From the NCBI RefSeq assembly GCF_003932755.1, contig NZ_CP024202.1, positions 2,604,001 through 2,668,000 on the forward strand: a DNA stretch of 64,000 nt, read 5' to 3'. Position numbers and translations under genes: made by a program. Numbering within the stretch: position 1 is the first letter of the stretch; each line of letters begins with the position of its first letter. The notes below the pieces were generated by a model. That model saw nothing but the letters and a program-made list of their open reading frames with translations. It did no database searches and was not told the DNA's origin. This DNA comes from Methylomicrobium sp. wino1 (GTDB lineage Bacteria; Pseudomonadota; Gammaproteobacteria; Methylococcales; Methylomonadaceae). Below, piece after piece: positions 1 to 9,629 of this stretch.

Positions 1-369
1 CCCTGCTCGGGCCATAGAACCGAGCAGGCTGTCGAACCCGGCGAAAATCAACTGCGCGCCGCGATCAAAGCTCATTTGCAACAAGGTCCGGCGTCGTTTC
101 ATTTCGCCATACAAAAACAGTCCGATCCGTTTTCGATGCCGATCGAAGATGCCTCGGTCGTTTGGGATGAAGACGTTTCGCCGTTCCAAACCGTGGCCAC
201 TATCACGATCGAAAACCAGGATTTCGATAATCCTGAATCGTTAGCCGCCTGCGAACGTTGTAGTTTCAATCCCTGGCAAAGCCTCGCGGCGCACGAACCG
301 CTTGGGCGGATGAATCGGGTTCGCCGTGAAGTTTATGCCAGAGCCGCCGCATTGCGCAATAAGGAGTAA
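1..369 (+). CDS. Catalase-like heme protein, C-terminal part
   Basis: The reading frame is open from the first base and ends at the TAA at 367-369, so this is the 3' end of a gene that begins outside the window. The last residues (PWQSLAAHEPLGRMNR followed by a basic helix) closely parallel the C-terminus of the catalase-like protein at 3717-4916 (PWHCLPEHRPLGNLNR). In this family that segment is the end of the catalase fold, in proteins usually called catalase-related or SrpA-like peroxidases. The catalytic His and proximal Tyr regions are not in the window, so activity cannot be judged. It appears to be the first visible gene of a five-gene heme-peroxidase cluster; the next gene starts 4 bases after its stop. 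Confidence 0.7.
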   Translation, partial: PCSGHRTEQAVEPGENQLRAAIKAHLQQGPASFHFAIQKQSDPFSMPIEDASVVWDEDVSPFQTVATITIENQDFDNPESLAACERCSFNPWQSLAAHEPLGRMNRVRREVYARAAALRNKE

Positions 370-373
370 AACA

Positions 374-820
374 ATGAACGACACCGTCAAAACTTGGTTG
401 AGCAAATCGCGTGAAGAACTCGATGACATTTATCGCAGCGCCAAACCGGGCGAGATTCCCAGTGGCGATACCCAAGGCACCGCGATTCTGGCCGGATCGC
501 TCTTTGCCAAATGCGTCGCCTTCTTCGCGGGACTTTATGCCTGGCAGGGAAAGGTATTCGATTTGTTTTGCCAGGGCGGTAAGGCGGGCGTTTTGGTCAA
601 CAAGATTACCCCTTTCAGTCTGTCCTTTATCGTTGCCAAGGTCTATCGAGACAAGAGTTGGCTGGACGGCAAGGATACGATCGTGATCGATTATTCGAAA
701 ACTTCATTCTTTGCCAAGGCGATACGCGATGAGATTCGAGAGATCGAACCCGGTGTTTATCTCGGCAAGGTATGGTGGGGAAAGAGGCGCATTCTGGATT
801 TTGCGCTAACCCGAAAATAA
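374..820 (+). CDS. Unrecognised protein of the peroxidase cluster
   Basis: A 148-residue protein that I do not recognise. The start at 374 is preferred over an in-frame ATG at 326 because AAGGAG lies at 361-366, at good distance, and the earlier start would overlap the upstream gene. The only notable feature is a weakly hydrophobic stretch around residues 32-55 (AILAGSLFAKCVAFFAGLYAW); there is no signal peptide. The C-terminal half is rich in Lys, Asp and aromatic residues (VIDYSKTSFFAKAIRDEIREI, GVYLGKVWWGKRRILDF), which suggests a compact soluble domain. Its position between two catalase-like genes and a DyP peroxidase, with 4 bp to the upstream gene, suggests co-transcription and a role tied to that heme enzyme set. 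The function is unknown. Confidence 0.65.
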   Translation: MNDTVKTWLSKSREELDDIYRSAKPGEIPSGDTQGTAILAGSLFAKCVAFFAGLYAWQGKVFDLFCQGGKAGVLVNKITPFSLSFIVAKVYRDKSWLDGKDTIVIDYSKTSFFAKAIRDEIREIEPGVYLGKVWWGKRRILDFALTRK

Positions 821-863
821 AGCGATTCATCGAAGCGTTTATGCTTAGCTCAAGGCAGACACC

Positions 864-2177
864 ATGACACCTCAGTCCAATTTCATGATCGTTGCCACGA
901 TACGCGCCGGGCAACTCGAAAGCCTGCGAAGCTTGTTGGCAAGCATGAACAAAAGCATTGGCCTTGCCGATCCCGAAAACACGTTGGTGCCGTTCGGCCG
1001 ATTCGACCGTTTACACTTTGCGCGGTTTACGATCATCGACATCGATCCCAAGATTACCGATGAAATCAGGGAGTTCGACGTGAAGCCAAGACCTTGGAAA
1101 CCGGTCTTGGCTTTTATCGGCGATTGTGACGGCGATAGAGACTCATTCCTGGCGGAACTCGCGTCGCAAGCCGAACCGGGGTTGAGCAAAATATTTTCAT
1201 ATTGTATCGGCTTTCCCGATGCCAACAGTAATACCCTGCTGCATTGGATGAAAATGCATAACATTGTGCCCAAGGCCAATTACATTAACTGGCTGGGCCG
1301 CACGGTCAAACAAGCGCGAGAGGAAGACGCCCTGCATCGGAGTCTTTCGGAATACTTGCAAAAAATCGTCGACGATGTCGGCAGGGAAAATGTTCGCGTT
1401 TTACGGCAAAAGCTCTTATCGCACGTTGAAATGGAAAAACATCAGGGCAGGCTGACTTTGACGCCCCCGGCGCCGACGCCTTGCTTATGGAGAATCCGAA
1501 ATTGTCTGCACATGATCGGGGTGCCGCTGATCCTTTTACTTTTCCTCCCATTGCTTCTGGTCGTTTTGCCTTTCTTCGCGATACGCTTGCGGATGTTGGA
1601 GCGTTCCGATCCCGCGCTTTTCATTCGACCGGATGACGAGTACATACGTGAGCTCGCGAAGCTTGAAGACTTTGACGTCACCAACCAGTACAACGTATTC
1701 GGCGACGTGAAACCGGGATTGTTTCGCAAGTTGTTATTTAAACTCATACTTTTCCTGACGAACTATGTCGCAAGACATATCTACAAACGCGGTTTTCTCA
1801 CTCGGATAAGAACGATTCATTTCGCACGCTGGGTCCTGATGGATGACGATCGCCGCGCTTTTTTCGCCAGCAATTACGACGGCAGTCATGAAAGTTACAT
1901 GGACGATTTCATCAACAAGGCAGGCTGGGCGTTGAATATTGCCTTCGGCAATGCCGTGGGCTATCCAAAGACGCGATGGTTGATCAAAGACGGGGCGGAA
2001 CTGGAGCAACCCTTCAAATATACGCAAAGACGCCATCAAATTGCTTCGCAGGTCTGGTACAAGGCCTATCCGGACTTGAGTGCGGTCGATTTGGCGCGCA
2101 ACACACGCATTCGGCAGGGTGTCGAAGTCCGCCAGCCGAATGACCTGGCAATCCGCGAGTGGCTTAGCGAAATTTAA
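864..2177 (+). CDS. Peroxidase-cluster protein with one membrane segment and two HFAR motifs
   Basis: A 437-residue protein without a recognised family name. One strong hydrophobic segment lies at about residues 213-238 (MIGVPLILLLFLPLLLVVLPFFAI), flanked by basic residues, so the protein is probably anchored in the membrane with soluble domains on both sides. The two soluble halves share a motif: RLHFARFTIIDID near residues 49-61 and TIHFARWVLMDDD after the membrane segment, each ending in acidic residues. The second is followed by SNYDGSHESYMDDF. This resembles the strand-loop pattern of dimeric ferredoxin-like folds such as those in DyP peroxidases, which suggests internal duplication. It lies just upstream of the DyP gene and is probably its partner. 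No heme ligand can be assigned. Confidence 0.7.
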   Translation: MTPQSNFMIVATIRAGQLESLRSLLASMNKSIGLADPENTLVPFGRFDRLHFARFTIIDIDPKITDEIREFDVKPRPWKPVLAFIGDCDGDRDSFLAELASQAEPGLSKIFSYCIGFPDANSNTLLHWMKMHNIVPKANYINWLGRTVKQAREEDALHRSLSEYLQKIVDDVGRENVRVLRQKLLSHVEMEKHQGRLTLTPPAPTPCLWRIRNCLHMIGVPLILLLFLPLLLVVLPFFAIRLRMLERSDPALFIRPDDEYIRELAKLEDFDVTNQYNVFGDVKPGLFRKLLFKLILFLTNYVARHIYKRGFLTRIRTIHFARWVLMDDDRRAFFASNYDGSHESYMDDFINKAGWALNIAFGNAVGYPKTRWLIKDGAELEQPFKYTQRRHQIASQVWYKAYPDLSAVDLARNTRIRQGVEVRQPNDLAIREWLSEI

Positions 2178-2193
2178 GCAGGGATACAAAGCA

Positions 2194-3720
2194 ATGAAAA
2201 AATCAAGCGATTTTCAATTCGATGACCTTCAAGGACTGCTGCGTTTCGGTTACGGAAAATTAACCGATACCTGTTTCCTGTTATTGAATGTTGCGGATAC
2301 GGATGCCGCCAAGCAATGGCTTATCGGCGCACCGGTCAGCAGCGCGGCTTTTTCCGATCCTCCCCCGCGAACAGCTCTGCAGATAGCCTTTTCTGTTGCA
2401 GGCCTTCGCGCTTTGGGAGTCGGTGACGACATTATCGATAACTTTTCCGATGAATTCATTGTCGGCATGACGGGCGATGAAAGTAGGTCTCGTCGTTTGG
2501 GCGACATCGGCGATGACGAGCCGAAACGCTGGATTTGGGGCGGCAATGACAAACAGGTTCCGCATGTCCTGTTACTGCTTTATGCGGAAAAAAACGGCAT
2601 TCCGGAATGGCGGAAAAAAATTGAGGACAAGCTGTTTTCGACGGCATTCAAGCTACTGCGCCAGCTCCCGACTCAGGACATCGGCAATAGGGAGCCTTTC
2701 GGTTTTGTCGACAACATCAGTCAGCCCAATATCGATTGGAAGCGCGAACAATCCATCGACATGCACCGACGCGATCGCTATTCCAATCGGTTGGCCATTG
2801 GCGAAGTGGTCTTAGGTTATCCCAACGAATACGGACAATATACGGAAAGGCCTCTGATCGATTCGAACCAAGACCCGCTGGCAAAGAGCCTGCCGAATGC
2901 GGAAGATCAGCCTTCGCTCAAAGATTTTGCCCGCAACGGCAGTTTTCTGGTGCTGAGGCAATTGAGTCAAGACGTGCCCGGATTCTGGCAATTTCTGGAC
3001 AAAGAAGCCGGTTCCGTACCCGAACAACGCGAACAACTGGCGGCCGCGATGGTGGGAAGGGAGCGCGACGGAACGCCGCTGGTCCCGTTGGTCGACGAGG
3101 ATATTCCGGGCATTCCTGCCGGCGATCGACGCAATCGTTTTAATTTCGTATCGGATCCGAACGGAACCCGCTGTCCGATCGGCGCGCATATCCGCAGGAG
3201 CAATCCCCGCACGGGCGATTTACCGCCCGGCGGAAAAGGTTTTTTTTGCCGGCTGATCAAAATTTTAGGATTCGGCTTGGAACGTCCGAATGATGATTTG
3301 GTGTCATCTTCACGGTTTCATCGTTTATTGCGGAGGGGGCGAACGTACGGCCCATGGCTGGCTCCGGAGAATGCCGTCAAGCAAGACGCACCGGAGGCTG
3401 AACGCGGTTTGCATTTTATTTGTCTGGTGGCCAATATTTCCAGGCAATTTGAATTTGTACAGAATGCCTGGGTTGTGAACAGCAAGTTCGCCGGCCTGGA
3501 TCAGGAACGGGATCCTTTGCTGGCCCACCGCGAGCCCTTGCACAGCGGTGTTGAAACCGACCAATTTCACCGTCCCGACCCGGACGGAACGAGACGGAAA
3601 ACTTGCCATCTGCCGCAATTCATAACCGTACGGGGCGGCGCTTATTTTTTTATGCCTGGGCTGAGTACGCTCAGGTATATCGGGGCTTTGCCCGGTACAG
3701 GTAAGGATGATTCGCTATGA
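2194..3720 (+). CDS. DyP-type heme peroxidase
   Basis: A 508-residue peroxidase of the dye-decolorising family, which uses heme to reduce H2O2 and oxidise a range of substrates. The start at 2194 has AGGGA upstream; an earlier in-frame ATG at 2080 would overlap the preceding gene by nearly 100 bases. The distal motif is at residues 170-178 (GFVDNISQP), where the catalytic Asp173 is kept but the family's usual Gly after it is Asn. The probable proximal heme ligand is His332 in GAHIRRSNPR, with the expected Arg just after it. A second-domain signature (ISRQFEFVQNAWVVNSKF) follows. No signal peptide is visible. It overlaps the next gene by 4 bases (ATGA), indicating translational coupling with the catalase-like protein. 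At about 500 residues it belongs with the longer DyP enzymes. Confidence 0.85.
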   Translation: MKKSSDFQFDDLQGLLRFGYGKLTDTCFLLLNVADTDAAKQWLIGAPVSSAAFSDPPPRTALQIAFSVAGLRALGVGDDIIDNFSDEFIVGMTGDESRSRRLGDIGDDEPKRWIWGGNDKQVPHVLLLLYAEKNGIPEWRKKIEDKLFSTAFKLLRQLPTQDIGNREPFGFVDNISQPNIDWKREQSIDMHRRDRYSNRLAIGEVVLGYPNEYGQYTERPLIDSNQDPLAKSLPNAEDQPSLKDFARNGSFLVLRQLSQDVPGFWQFLDKEAGSVPEQREQLAAAMVGRERDGTPLVPLVDEDIPGIPAGDRRNRFNFVSDPNGTRCPIGAHIRRSNPRTGDLPPGGKGFFCRLIKILGFGLERPNDDLVSSSRFHRLLRRGRTYGPWLAPENAVKQDAPEAERGLHFICLVANISRQFEFVQNAWVVNSKFAGLDQERDPLLAHREPLHSGVETDQFHRPDPDGTRRKTCHLPQFITVRGGAYFFMPGLSTLRYIGALPGTGKDDSL

Positions 3721-4916
3721 CGATCAAGAACCGTATACTGAAGGCCATACACTGGTTTTTGTTGCAACTGCTTCACATCGAGCGCCGGTTTGAACCGTGG
3801 TTTCGCCCGCAATGGAACACCCTTTTCAGAGAACCTTCCGTCAGGCTTGTCCAGTTTCTAATCAATCTACGCCGCAAGGACGAAGGCCTGAAATTGTCCG
3901 AGGAAAAATTCTACCCGGATGAAGAAGAAAGCCTGAATAAAATCATCGATCTTATGGCCGACCAGATGCGCGGACGATTCAAGCCGGGCGGCTATGAACG
4001 CGGCGGCAACACCAAAACTCATGGCGTGGTACGCGCCACGGTCACGATTCGCGACGACTTGCCGGAATATTGCCGCAAAGGCATTTTTGCCGTGCCGGGC
4101 AGTTACCCTGCTTATGTACGTTACTCAGGGCCAGGGCCGAATGTGCCTGCAGACATAGAGGACGTCGGGTTTATGAGTATGGCCCTAAAGATTATGGGTG
4201 TGCCCGGGAAAAAATTGATGGATGAGGAAAAGTTTACCCAGGATTTCATTACCACCAGCGGCGGACCGACCTTCGTGACACCCGATACCCGGGAAAATGC
4301 TAAGCTGCAGTACTGGAGCTTGTTGGACATGCCGCTCTTTTATTTCATTAATCCATTCGATACTCATCTTCTGGATATGGCGATGCAAAGCCTGTTTAAT
4401 GAAACCCAATACAATCCGCTCGGTGCGCGTTATTGGAGTTGTACCCCTTGCTTGTTGGGCGAAGGTCAGTCCATGATGTATTCGTTCGTCCCGAAAACCA
4501 AGGTCGAAACCCATATACCGGGATTACCTTTTGGTAAGGTGCCTTTCAATTATTTACGGGAAAACATGATCAAGACCCTGAATGAAAAGGATGTGGAATT
4601 CGATCTGATGATACAGTTGCAAACCGACCCGCATTTGATGCCGGTCGAAAACGGCGCGGTGCGCTGGCCGGAGAAATTGTCCCCGTTTATTCCCGCCGCC
4701 ACTGTGCATATACCAAGACAGCACATAGAATCCGAAGCATTGATTGAATTCACCAAGCGTTTGAAAATGAACCCTTGGCACTGTCTTCCTGAACACCGGC
4801 CGTTAGGCAATCTCAATCGGGCACGGTTCAGGCTTTATCACGAGTTGTCCAAGTTTCGACAGGAGATGAATCGGGTAAATCACGTTGAGCCGTCCGGCGA
4901 TGAGATATTTGACTAA
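3717..4916 (+). CDS. Catalase family protein
   Basis: A 399-residue heme protein of the catalase superfamily, shorter than true monofunctional catalases (about 480 or more). This matches the minimal-catalase or SrpA-like group, which often acts as a peroxidase. The probable distal His is His102 in NTKTHGVVRATV, followed by the strand-rich barrel, which includes SYPAYVRYSGPGP. The segment FITTSGGPTFVTPD corresponds to the catalase loop that normally reads F...N.PVFF.RD. The C-terminal PWHCLPEHRPLGNLNRARF is shared with the partial gene at the left edge, so the cluster holds two paralogues. The ATG overlaps the DyP stop codon. The N-terminus has a weak amphipathic or hydrophobic stretch (AIHWFLLQLLHI) that could associate with the membrane. 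Confidence 0.82.
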   Translation: MTIKNRILKAIHWFLLQLLHIERRFEPWFRPQWNTLFREPSVRLVQFLINLRRKDEGLKLSEEKFYPDEEESLNKIIDLMADQMRGRFKPGGYERGGNTKTHGVVRATVTIRDDLPEYCRKGIFAVPGSYPAYVRYSGPGPNVPADIEDVGFMSMALKIMGVPGKKLMDEEKFTQDFITTSGGPTFVTPDTRENAKLQYWSLLDMPLFYFINPFDTHLLDMAMQSLFNETQYNPLGARYWSCTPCLLGEGQSMMYSFVPKTKVETHIPGLPFGKVPFNYLRENMIKTLNEKDVEFDLMIQLQTDPHLMPVENGAVRWPEKLSPFIPAATVHIPRQHIESEALIEFTKRLKMNPWHCLPEHRPLGNLNRARFRLYHELSKFRQEMNRVNHVEPSGDEIFD

Positions 4917-5074
4917 CAGTTGAATTTCGTTTAATGAAAAATCAATCCATCGTCCTCCCGCTCGACATATCGAAGCGTAGACATCGCTTGTCGCCATGAA
5001 TCTTTCGACGTGTATAAAGTGGCGCGTGACTCGATTGTAACTGGCAATGAGGGCTAGGATGAGAGGCTCACAAA

Positions 5075-5096
5075 CCGAAATTCGATGTGCGAAAGA
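5075..5096. repeat. Arm of dispersed inverted-repeat family C (fragment)
   Basis: The sequence CCGAAATTCGATGTGCGAAA matches one end of the family C elements at 19835-20033, 26196-26357 and 46695-46754 (GCCGAAATTTGAAGTGCGAA). Only one arm is evident here. Nothing else supportable was seen in the 287-bp gap between the catalase-like gene and the convergent RND adaptor gene. Confidence 0.4.
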
Positions 5097-5203
5097 ACCA
5101 TTTCCTTGGGCTTTTGATATTCTCTCCCCAGCTTGTTTTCATCAACAATTGGCCTGTCAGCGTTGCGTGTTTAAGACTTTGTTGCAATAAACATCGGTTC
5201 GGT

Positions 5204-6301
5204 TTAAGCGCCTTCGGCCAACGCATGTTCCGGCAGCACCAATTGTTCGCCGCCTGATAAGCCGGACACGACTTTGATTCGACCGTTAGACAAGGTGCGA
5301 CCCAGGCGGACGAATCGGCGCTCGATTTGGCCGTTATTCAGTATCCAGGCAACATCGAGTTGGCCGACTTGATGCACATAGTCTTGCGGAATCGAAAGCA
5401 GTTGCTCTTCGCCTTGCGGAATGCGGATACGGACAAACAGACCGGGGTACAAGCCGGGACGGCTGTCGATGCGCATTTTGATCAGAAAGTTACGCGCGCC
5501 GGGGTTGGCGGCCGGTACGATTTCCTCGATGGTCGCGGGGAGGGTCAGTTTTAATGCTTCAATTCCGATTTCGAGTGATTGCCCGGTTTGTAGGCCGATT
5601 GCGACCGATTCGCGGATATAGGCTTCGACGCGAAGCGCGGCCGGATCGTAAAGCGTCAGCAGTTTTTTGCCCGGATAGGCGACTTCGCCGGGCTCGGCGT
5701 GCCGGTCTATGACTCGGGCCGGAAAGGTCGCACGGATTTTACTGAAATCCTGTATGGAACTGGTTTCCTGTAACTGCGATCCGGCCGCCGCGCGTTGCGA
5801 TTTGAGGCTCTCATAATCGCTCTTGGCCGCATCCAGCGCTGCTTGGGTTGCGCTTTCCTGTGCGAACAGTTTTCGGGTGCGCAAATAATGCGCCTCGGCT
5901 CCGGCCAGGCGGGCTTTTAACGCATTGATATTTTGCCTCGCCTGAGCGGTTCGTGCGGCAATGGCTTCATCGTCGAGCGTAATCAGTAAATCGCCCGGCT
6001 TGACACTATCGCCCGATTTGACATGAATCGCTTTGATGCGAGCCTGAACTTGGGCGCTGATGTCACCGGACTGCTTCGACTCTAGTGTGCCGGTGGCCTT
6101 TTCGAAAACCGGTACCGTGACTCTTTCGACTGTTAGACTCGGGCCTTGATAAGCCGGACTGCTCGCTAAGGTTTCGGGTTTGATTTTGCTTTGAAAGGCA
6201 CCTGCCATCCAGAGAATCATCAGTAACAAGATCAGTAGGGTAACACCCGAAAGAGCCAGCGTTTTTAGATTATTCGATGCAGTTAGATTGTGGCTAGTCA
6301 T
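5204..6301 (-). CDS. RND efflux periplasmic adaptor (membrane fusion protein)
   Basis: A 365-residue adaptor that links an inner-membrane RND pump to an outer-membrane channel across the periplasm. The N-terminus has a single membrane anchor (residues about 12-34, LKTLALSGVTLLILLLMILWMAG). It is followed by the biotinyl-lipoyl-like hairpin (QVQARIKAIHVKSGDSVKPGDLLITLDDE), a coiled-coil hairpin (residues about 110-170, rich in Ala, Gln and Arg) and the beta-barrel and membrane-proximal domains (LLTLYDPAALRVEAYI; LYPGLFVRIRIP). The gene follows the RND permease with a 4-base ATGA overlap, so the two are co-translated. Its partner channel could be the TolC protein encoded divergently at 11125. 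Substrate cannot be deduced. Confidence 0.9.
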   Translation of the reverse strand: MTSHNLTASNNLKTLALSGVTLLILLLMILWMAGAFQSKIKPETLASSPAYQGPSLTVERVTVPVFEKATGTLESKQSGDISAQVQARIKAIHVKSGDSVKPGDLLITLDDEAIAARTAQARQNINALKARLAGAEAHYLRTRKLFAQESATQAALDAAKSDYESLKSQRAAAGSQLQETSSIQDFSKIRATFPARVIDRHAEPGEVAYPGKKLLTLYDPAALRVEAYIRESVAIGLQTGQSLEIGIEALKLTLPATIEEIVPAANPGARNFLIKMRIDSRPGLYPGLFVRIRIPQGEEQLLSIPQDYVHQVGQLDVAWILNNGQIERRFVRLGRTLSNGRIKVVSGLSGGEQLVLPEHALAEGA

Positions 6302-9300
6302 GTTGTGGCATTCTCGCTTTCGGCATAGATCAAATAATAAACGGCAGGTATCACGAATAGCGTAAACAATGTCGAGGCGATGATGCCGAAGATAATCGCT
6401 ATCGCCAAGCCGCTGAATACCGGATCGAGCACGATAACGAGATTACCGAGCATGGTCGTTCCGGCGGTCAATAACACCGGACGCATTCTTACCGTACCGG
6501 CTTGCCGCAGAGCGTCCTTCAATCCCCGTCCTTCGTTTCTGGCTTGCGTGATGAATTCGACCAAAATCAACGAGTTCCTAACCACGATTCCTGCCAGTGC
6601 GATCATGCCGATCATCGCGGTCGCAGTGAACAACACCGGGTCCGGACTCCCGTTGATAAAGCGTTCGCCGAATTGATTCAGCATCCAGAAGCCGGGCATG
6701 ATGCCGATTACGGTTAGCGGAATCGAAGACATGATGATCAGCGACAAGGTGGTCGAGGCGGTTTGTATGCGCAATACGAAGAAGATACCGACCAGCGCGA
6801 ACGCGAAGGCGATGCCCATGTCGCGAAATACATCGACCGTGATTTTCCATTCGCCTTCGCCGCCCCAATCGATCGTGATGTCGTTGGGTAATTGCCAGGG
6901 AATGCCGCCGCCGGAATTTAAAAACGTGCGGCTATCCCAATCCGAAGCCGAGGTTTTCGAACCGTTTAGATCGGCGCTGATGTCCGCGATCACTTCGGCG
7001 GGCGTTCGGCCTTCCAGTTCGGCCATGACATAGACAACCGGTTTCAAGTCTTTGTGATAGATCGATTTTTCGGCTTCGGATTCGACAAAGGAGCCCAGTT
7101 CGGCTAGCATCAACGCTTCGGCGGCCGGATTTCGATCGGGTTTGATCGGTAATATGCCCAAGTCGCGCCGGCTACTGCGAGCGCTTTTCGGAAGCCTGAG
7201 TTTAATCGGGACCGGACGGACTTCGCGTTCGAGATGAAAATAGCCGGGAATATGGCCTCGATTTGCCAAGCCTAAGTTCATTGCCAGGTTTTCGTTGGAA
7301 ATACCGGCCAGCGCGGCTTTTTCCTTATCGGTTTCAAAGCGCCAGCGAGGTTGGCTGTCTTCAACGCTCGAATCGATGTCGACGACAAACGGTTCCTTCG
7401 CCAATCTATCCATGACGACTTGAGCGGCTTGGCGTTGCCGTTCGTAAGGTGTCAGCGTGCCGCCGTAAATTTCGGTAACCAGCGTGCTAATGACCGGCGG
7501 TCCGGGCGGGACTTCGACAACCTTAATTGAAATGCCGTCGATATTGAGCGGCGCCAGCAAGGCTCTGAGTCTTAATAGCACGGCATGCGATTGATGTTCG
7601 CGTTCTTCTTTTGGCGCCAAGGTCAAACGGATATCGGCCAAATACGGCGCGGTGCGGTAATCGTATTGCCGGACCAAACCGTTGAAGTCGATTGGCGATG
7701 GGGTGCCGACGAAAGCCGCGATTGCATTGACTTCGGGCAGTCGAGCCGCAATTGCGGCAGCGGCGCGGGTAACGGCCGCGGTTTGTTCCAGCGTAGTATC
7801 TTCCGGCATGTCGACGATAATCTGCATTTCGTTTTTATTGTCGAAAGGCAAAAGTTTTAAGGGTACCAAGCGTAGTACCGGCAGCATCGCGGTCAGCACG
7901 AACAAAATCAGCATCGCGATAATGACGACCCAAGCCGCCTTACGGTTGGCGATGCAAGGTTCGATCAACTTGTCGTAACGACTAGGCTCGTTCGTCGTTT
8001 CAAGGTTTTCCTCGGTCGGTTTCAATGCCTTGCCGGCCAGCCACGGCGTCAAGATGAAGGCTGTGACCGTCGATAAGATGACCGCGGCCGGCACGTTGAA
8101 GGCCATCGGCGCCATGTAAGGCCCCATCATGCCGGTAATGAAAGCCAGGGGAATAAAGGCCAGGATGATCGTGATTGTCGACATTAGCAGTGCGGGGCGA
8201 ATTTCAGCCATGGCCGCGACGATACGTTCATTCAAACTACCCTGGCCGAGGCGCATGTAACGTTCGATGTTGTCGACACCGGTGATCGGATCGTCGACCA
8301 GTAGCCCGAGCGCCAAGATCAGCGCAAATAGAGTTACGCGGTTGATTGTGTAGCCGAAAAACATATCCAATGCCAGCGCTGCGCCATAACAGACCGGAAT
8401 CGCCAGGCCGACAACGAGGGCTGGACGCCAACCGAGAAAGATACCAATGAATAACACCACCGTAACAACAGCAAACGCCAAGCTCGTGGTTAGGTTGTTG
8501 ACTTTTTCGTCGGCGGTTTGTCCGTAATCGCGCAAGATTTCGAGTCCGATTTCGGGAGGCAGCAGTTCTTGTTGCAGTTGCGCCAATTTACGATGTACAT
8601 TTTCGGCAACCGCGACCGCATTGGCGCCGCGTTTTTTCGCGACCGCGATCGTAATCATCGGGTAATCATCCTTGAAGTCGCTCGACAACGGATGGCCCTC
8701 TGCAAATTGTATCCAACTGTAGTTGTCAGGTTCTTCCGGTCCGTCGGTAATTTCGGCGACATCGCGCAGGTAAATCGGAATACCGTCGACAGTATTGACG
8801 ACCAGCGCGCTTAATTGCTCGACCGTTCTGACGAAGTCGCCGGCTTGCAATTGAATCGAACGATTATTAACCGAAACGAGTCCGGCATTATGCAATTGAT
8901 TGGCTTGTCGAATGGCGCTTGCCACTTCTATCGCCGTGGTTTTTCGGGCCGCCATGCTTTGCGGATTAAGCATGACAATAACCGTTCGTGCACGCCCCCC
9001 GACGACGTTGATTTGATTGGTGTCGGCGATTTGTTGCAATTGTACGGTGATTTCGTCGGCAAAGCGGCGTAATTCATAATCGCTGTATAAATCCGGGGCA
9101 CGACTCCAAAGCGAAGCCAATACAATGGGCACATCATCGACTTCGGCCGGTTTGACTTGCCATTCGGTCACCGCTGGCGGAATCTGATCCTGATTCGAAT
9201 AAAGTTTGTTATAGGTATTCAGTAAGGAATCTTCACGGTCCTCCCCGACAAAAAACCGTAAAGTCACGACGGCCTGGCCGTTGCTCGAGCGGGAATAAAC

Positions 9301-9570
9301 GTGTTCGACGCCGGTGATTTGAGTCAGCAGTTTTTCCAAGCGCAAGGTAATCTGTTTTTCGACTTGTCCGGCGGACAGACCCGGAGCGGAAACGAGGACA
9401 TTGGCCATCGGCACGACGATTTGGGGCTCTTCCTCGCGAGGTGTAAACGTCAGCGCAATCGCGCCCAGCGCTAAAGACAGCGTAAAAAAGAGTACCGGTA
9501 GTCCGCCCTGAAGCGAATAGGCGACCAGGCGGTCTAACAGGTGATTGTGTTGTTCAGAAGGAGTGGCCAA
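6298..9570 (-). CDS. RND family efflux transporter permease
   Basis: A 1090-residue proton-driven resistance-nodulation-division pump of AcrB-like architecture: 12 membrane helices in two similar halves, each with a large periplasmic loop. TM1 is at about residues 23-43. TM4 carries the acidic pair of the proton relay (LGLLVDDPITGVDNIERYM, around residue 425). A second set of helices lies at about 530-560 and 910-1080. The likely start is TTG at 9568-9570, because no ATG or GTG occurs before the first membrane helix and no good Shine-Dalgarno is visible, so initiation may be weak. The gene order is permease then adaptor, on the minus strand, with overlapping codons. The substrate is unknown. 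The HAE-type sequence without a CusA-like metal-binding methionine set favours organic compounds, but this is an inference. Confidence 0.9.
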   Translation of the reverse strand: MATPSEQHNHLLDRLVAYSLQGGLPVLFFTLSLALGAIALTFTPREEEPQIVVPMANVLVSAPGLSAGQVEKQITLRLEKLLTQITGVEHVYSRSSNGQAVVTLRFFVGEDREDSLLNTYNKLYSNQDQIPPAVTEWQVKPAEVDDVPIVLASLWSRAPDLYSDYELRRFADEITVQLQQIADTNQINVVGGRARTVIVMLNPQSMAARKTTAIEVASAIRQANQLHNAGLVSVNNRSIQLQAGDFVRTVEQLSALVVNTVDGIPIYLRDVAEITDGPEEPDNYSWIQFAEGHPLSSDFKDDYPMITIAVAKKRGANAVAVAENVHRKLAQLQQELLPPEIGLEILRDYGQTADEKVNNLTTSLAFAVVTVVLFIGIFLGWRPALVVGLAIPVCYGAALALDMFFGYTINRVTLFALILALGLLVDDPITGVDNIERYMRLGQGSLNERIVAAMAEIRPALLMSTITIILAFIPLAFITGMMGPYMAPMAFNVPAAVILSTVTAFILTPWLAGKALKPTEENLETTNEPSRYDKLIEPCIANRKAAWVVIIAMLILFVLTAMLPVLRLVPLKLLPFDNKNEMQIIVDMPEDTTLEQTAAVTRAAAAIAARLPEVNAIAAFVGTPSPIDFNGLVRQYDYRTAPYLADIRLTLAPKEEREHQSHAVLLRLRALLAPLNIDGISIKVVEVPPGPPVISTLVTEIYGGTLTPYERQRQAAQVVMDRLAKEPFVVDIDSSVEDSQPRWRFETDKEKAALAGISNENLAMNLGLANRGHIPGYFHLEREVRPVPIKLRLPKSARSSRRDLGILPIKPDRNPAAEALMLAELGSFVESEAEKSIYHKDLKPVVYVMAELEGRTPAEVIADISADLNGSKTSASDWDSRTFLNSGGGIPWQLPNDITIDWGGEGEWKITVDVFRDMGIAFAFALVGIFFVLRIQTASTTLSLIIMSSIPLTVIGIMPGFWMLNQFGERFINGSPDPVLFTATAMIGMIALAGIVVRNSLILVEFITQARNEGRGLKDALRQAGTVRMRPVLLTAGTTMLGNLVIVLDPVFSGLAIAIIFGIIASTLFTLFVIPAVYYLIYAESENATT

Positions 9571-9629
9571 TTTAGATCAATATTAATAATTGCTAATATA
9601 CTACTTTATAACATAGCTGGTTTCGTCTT

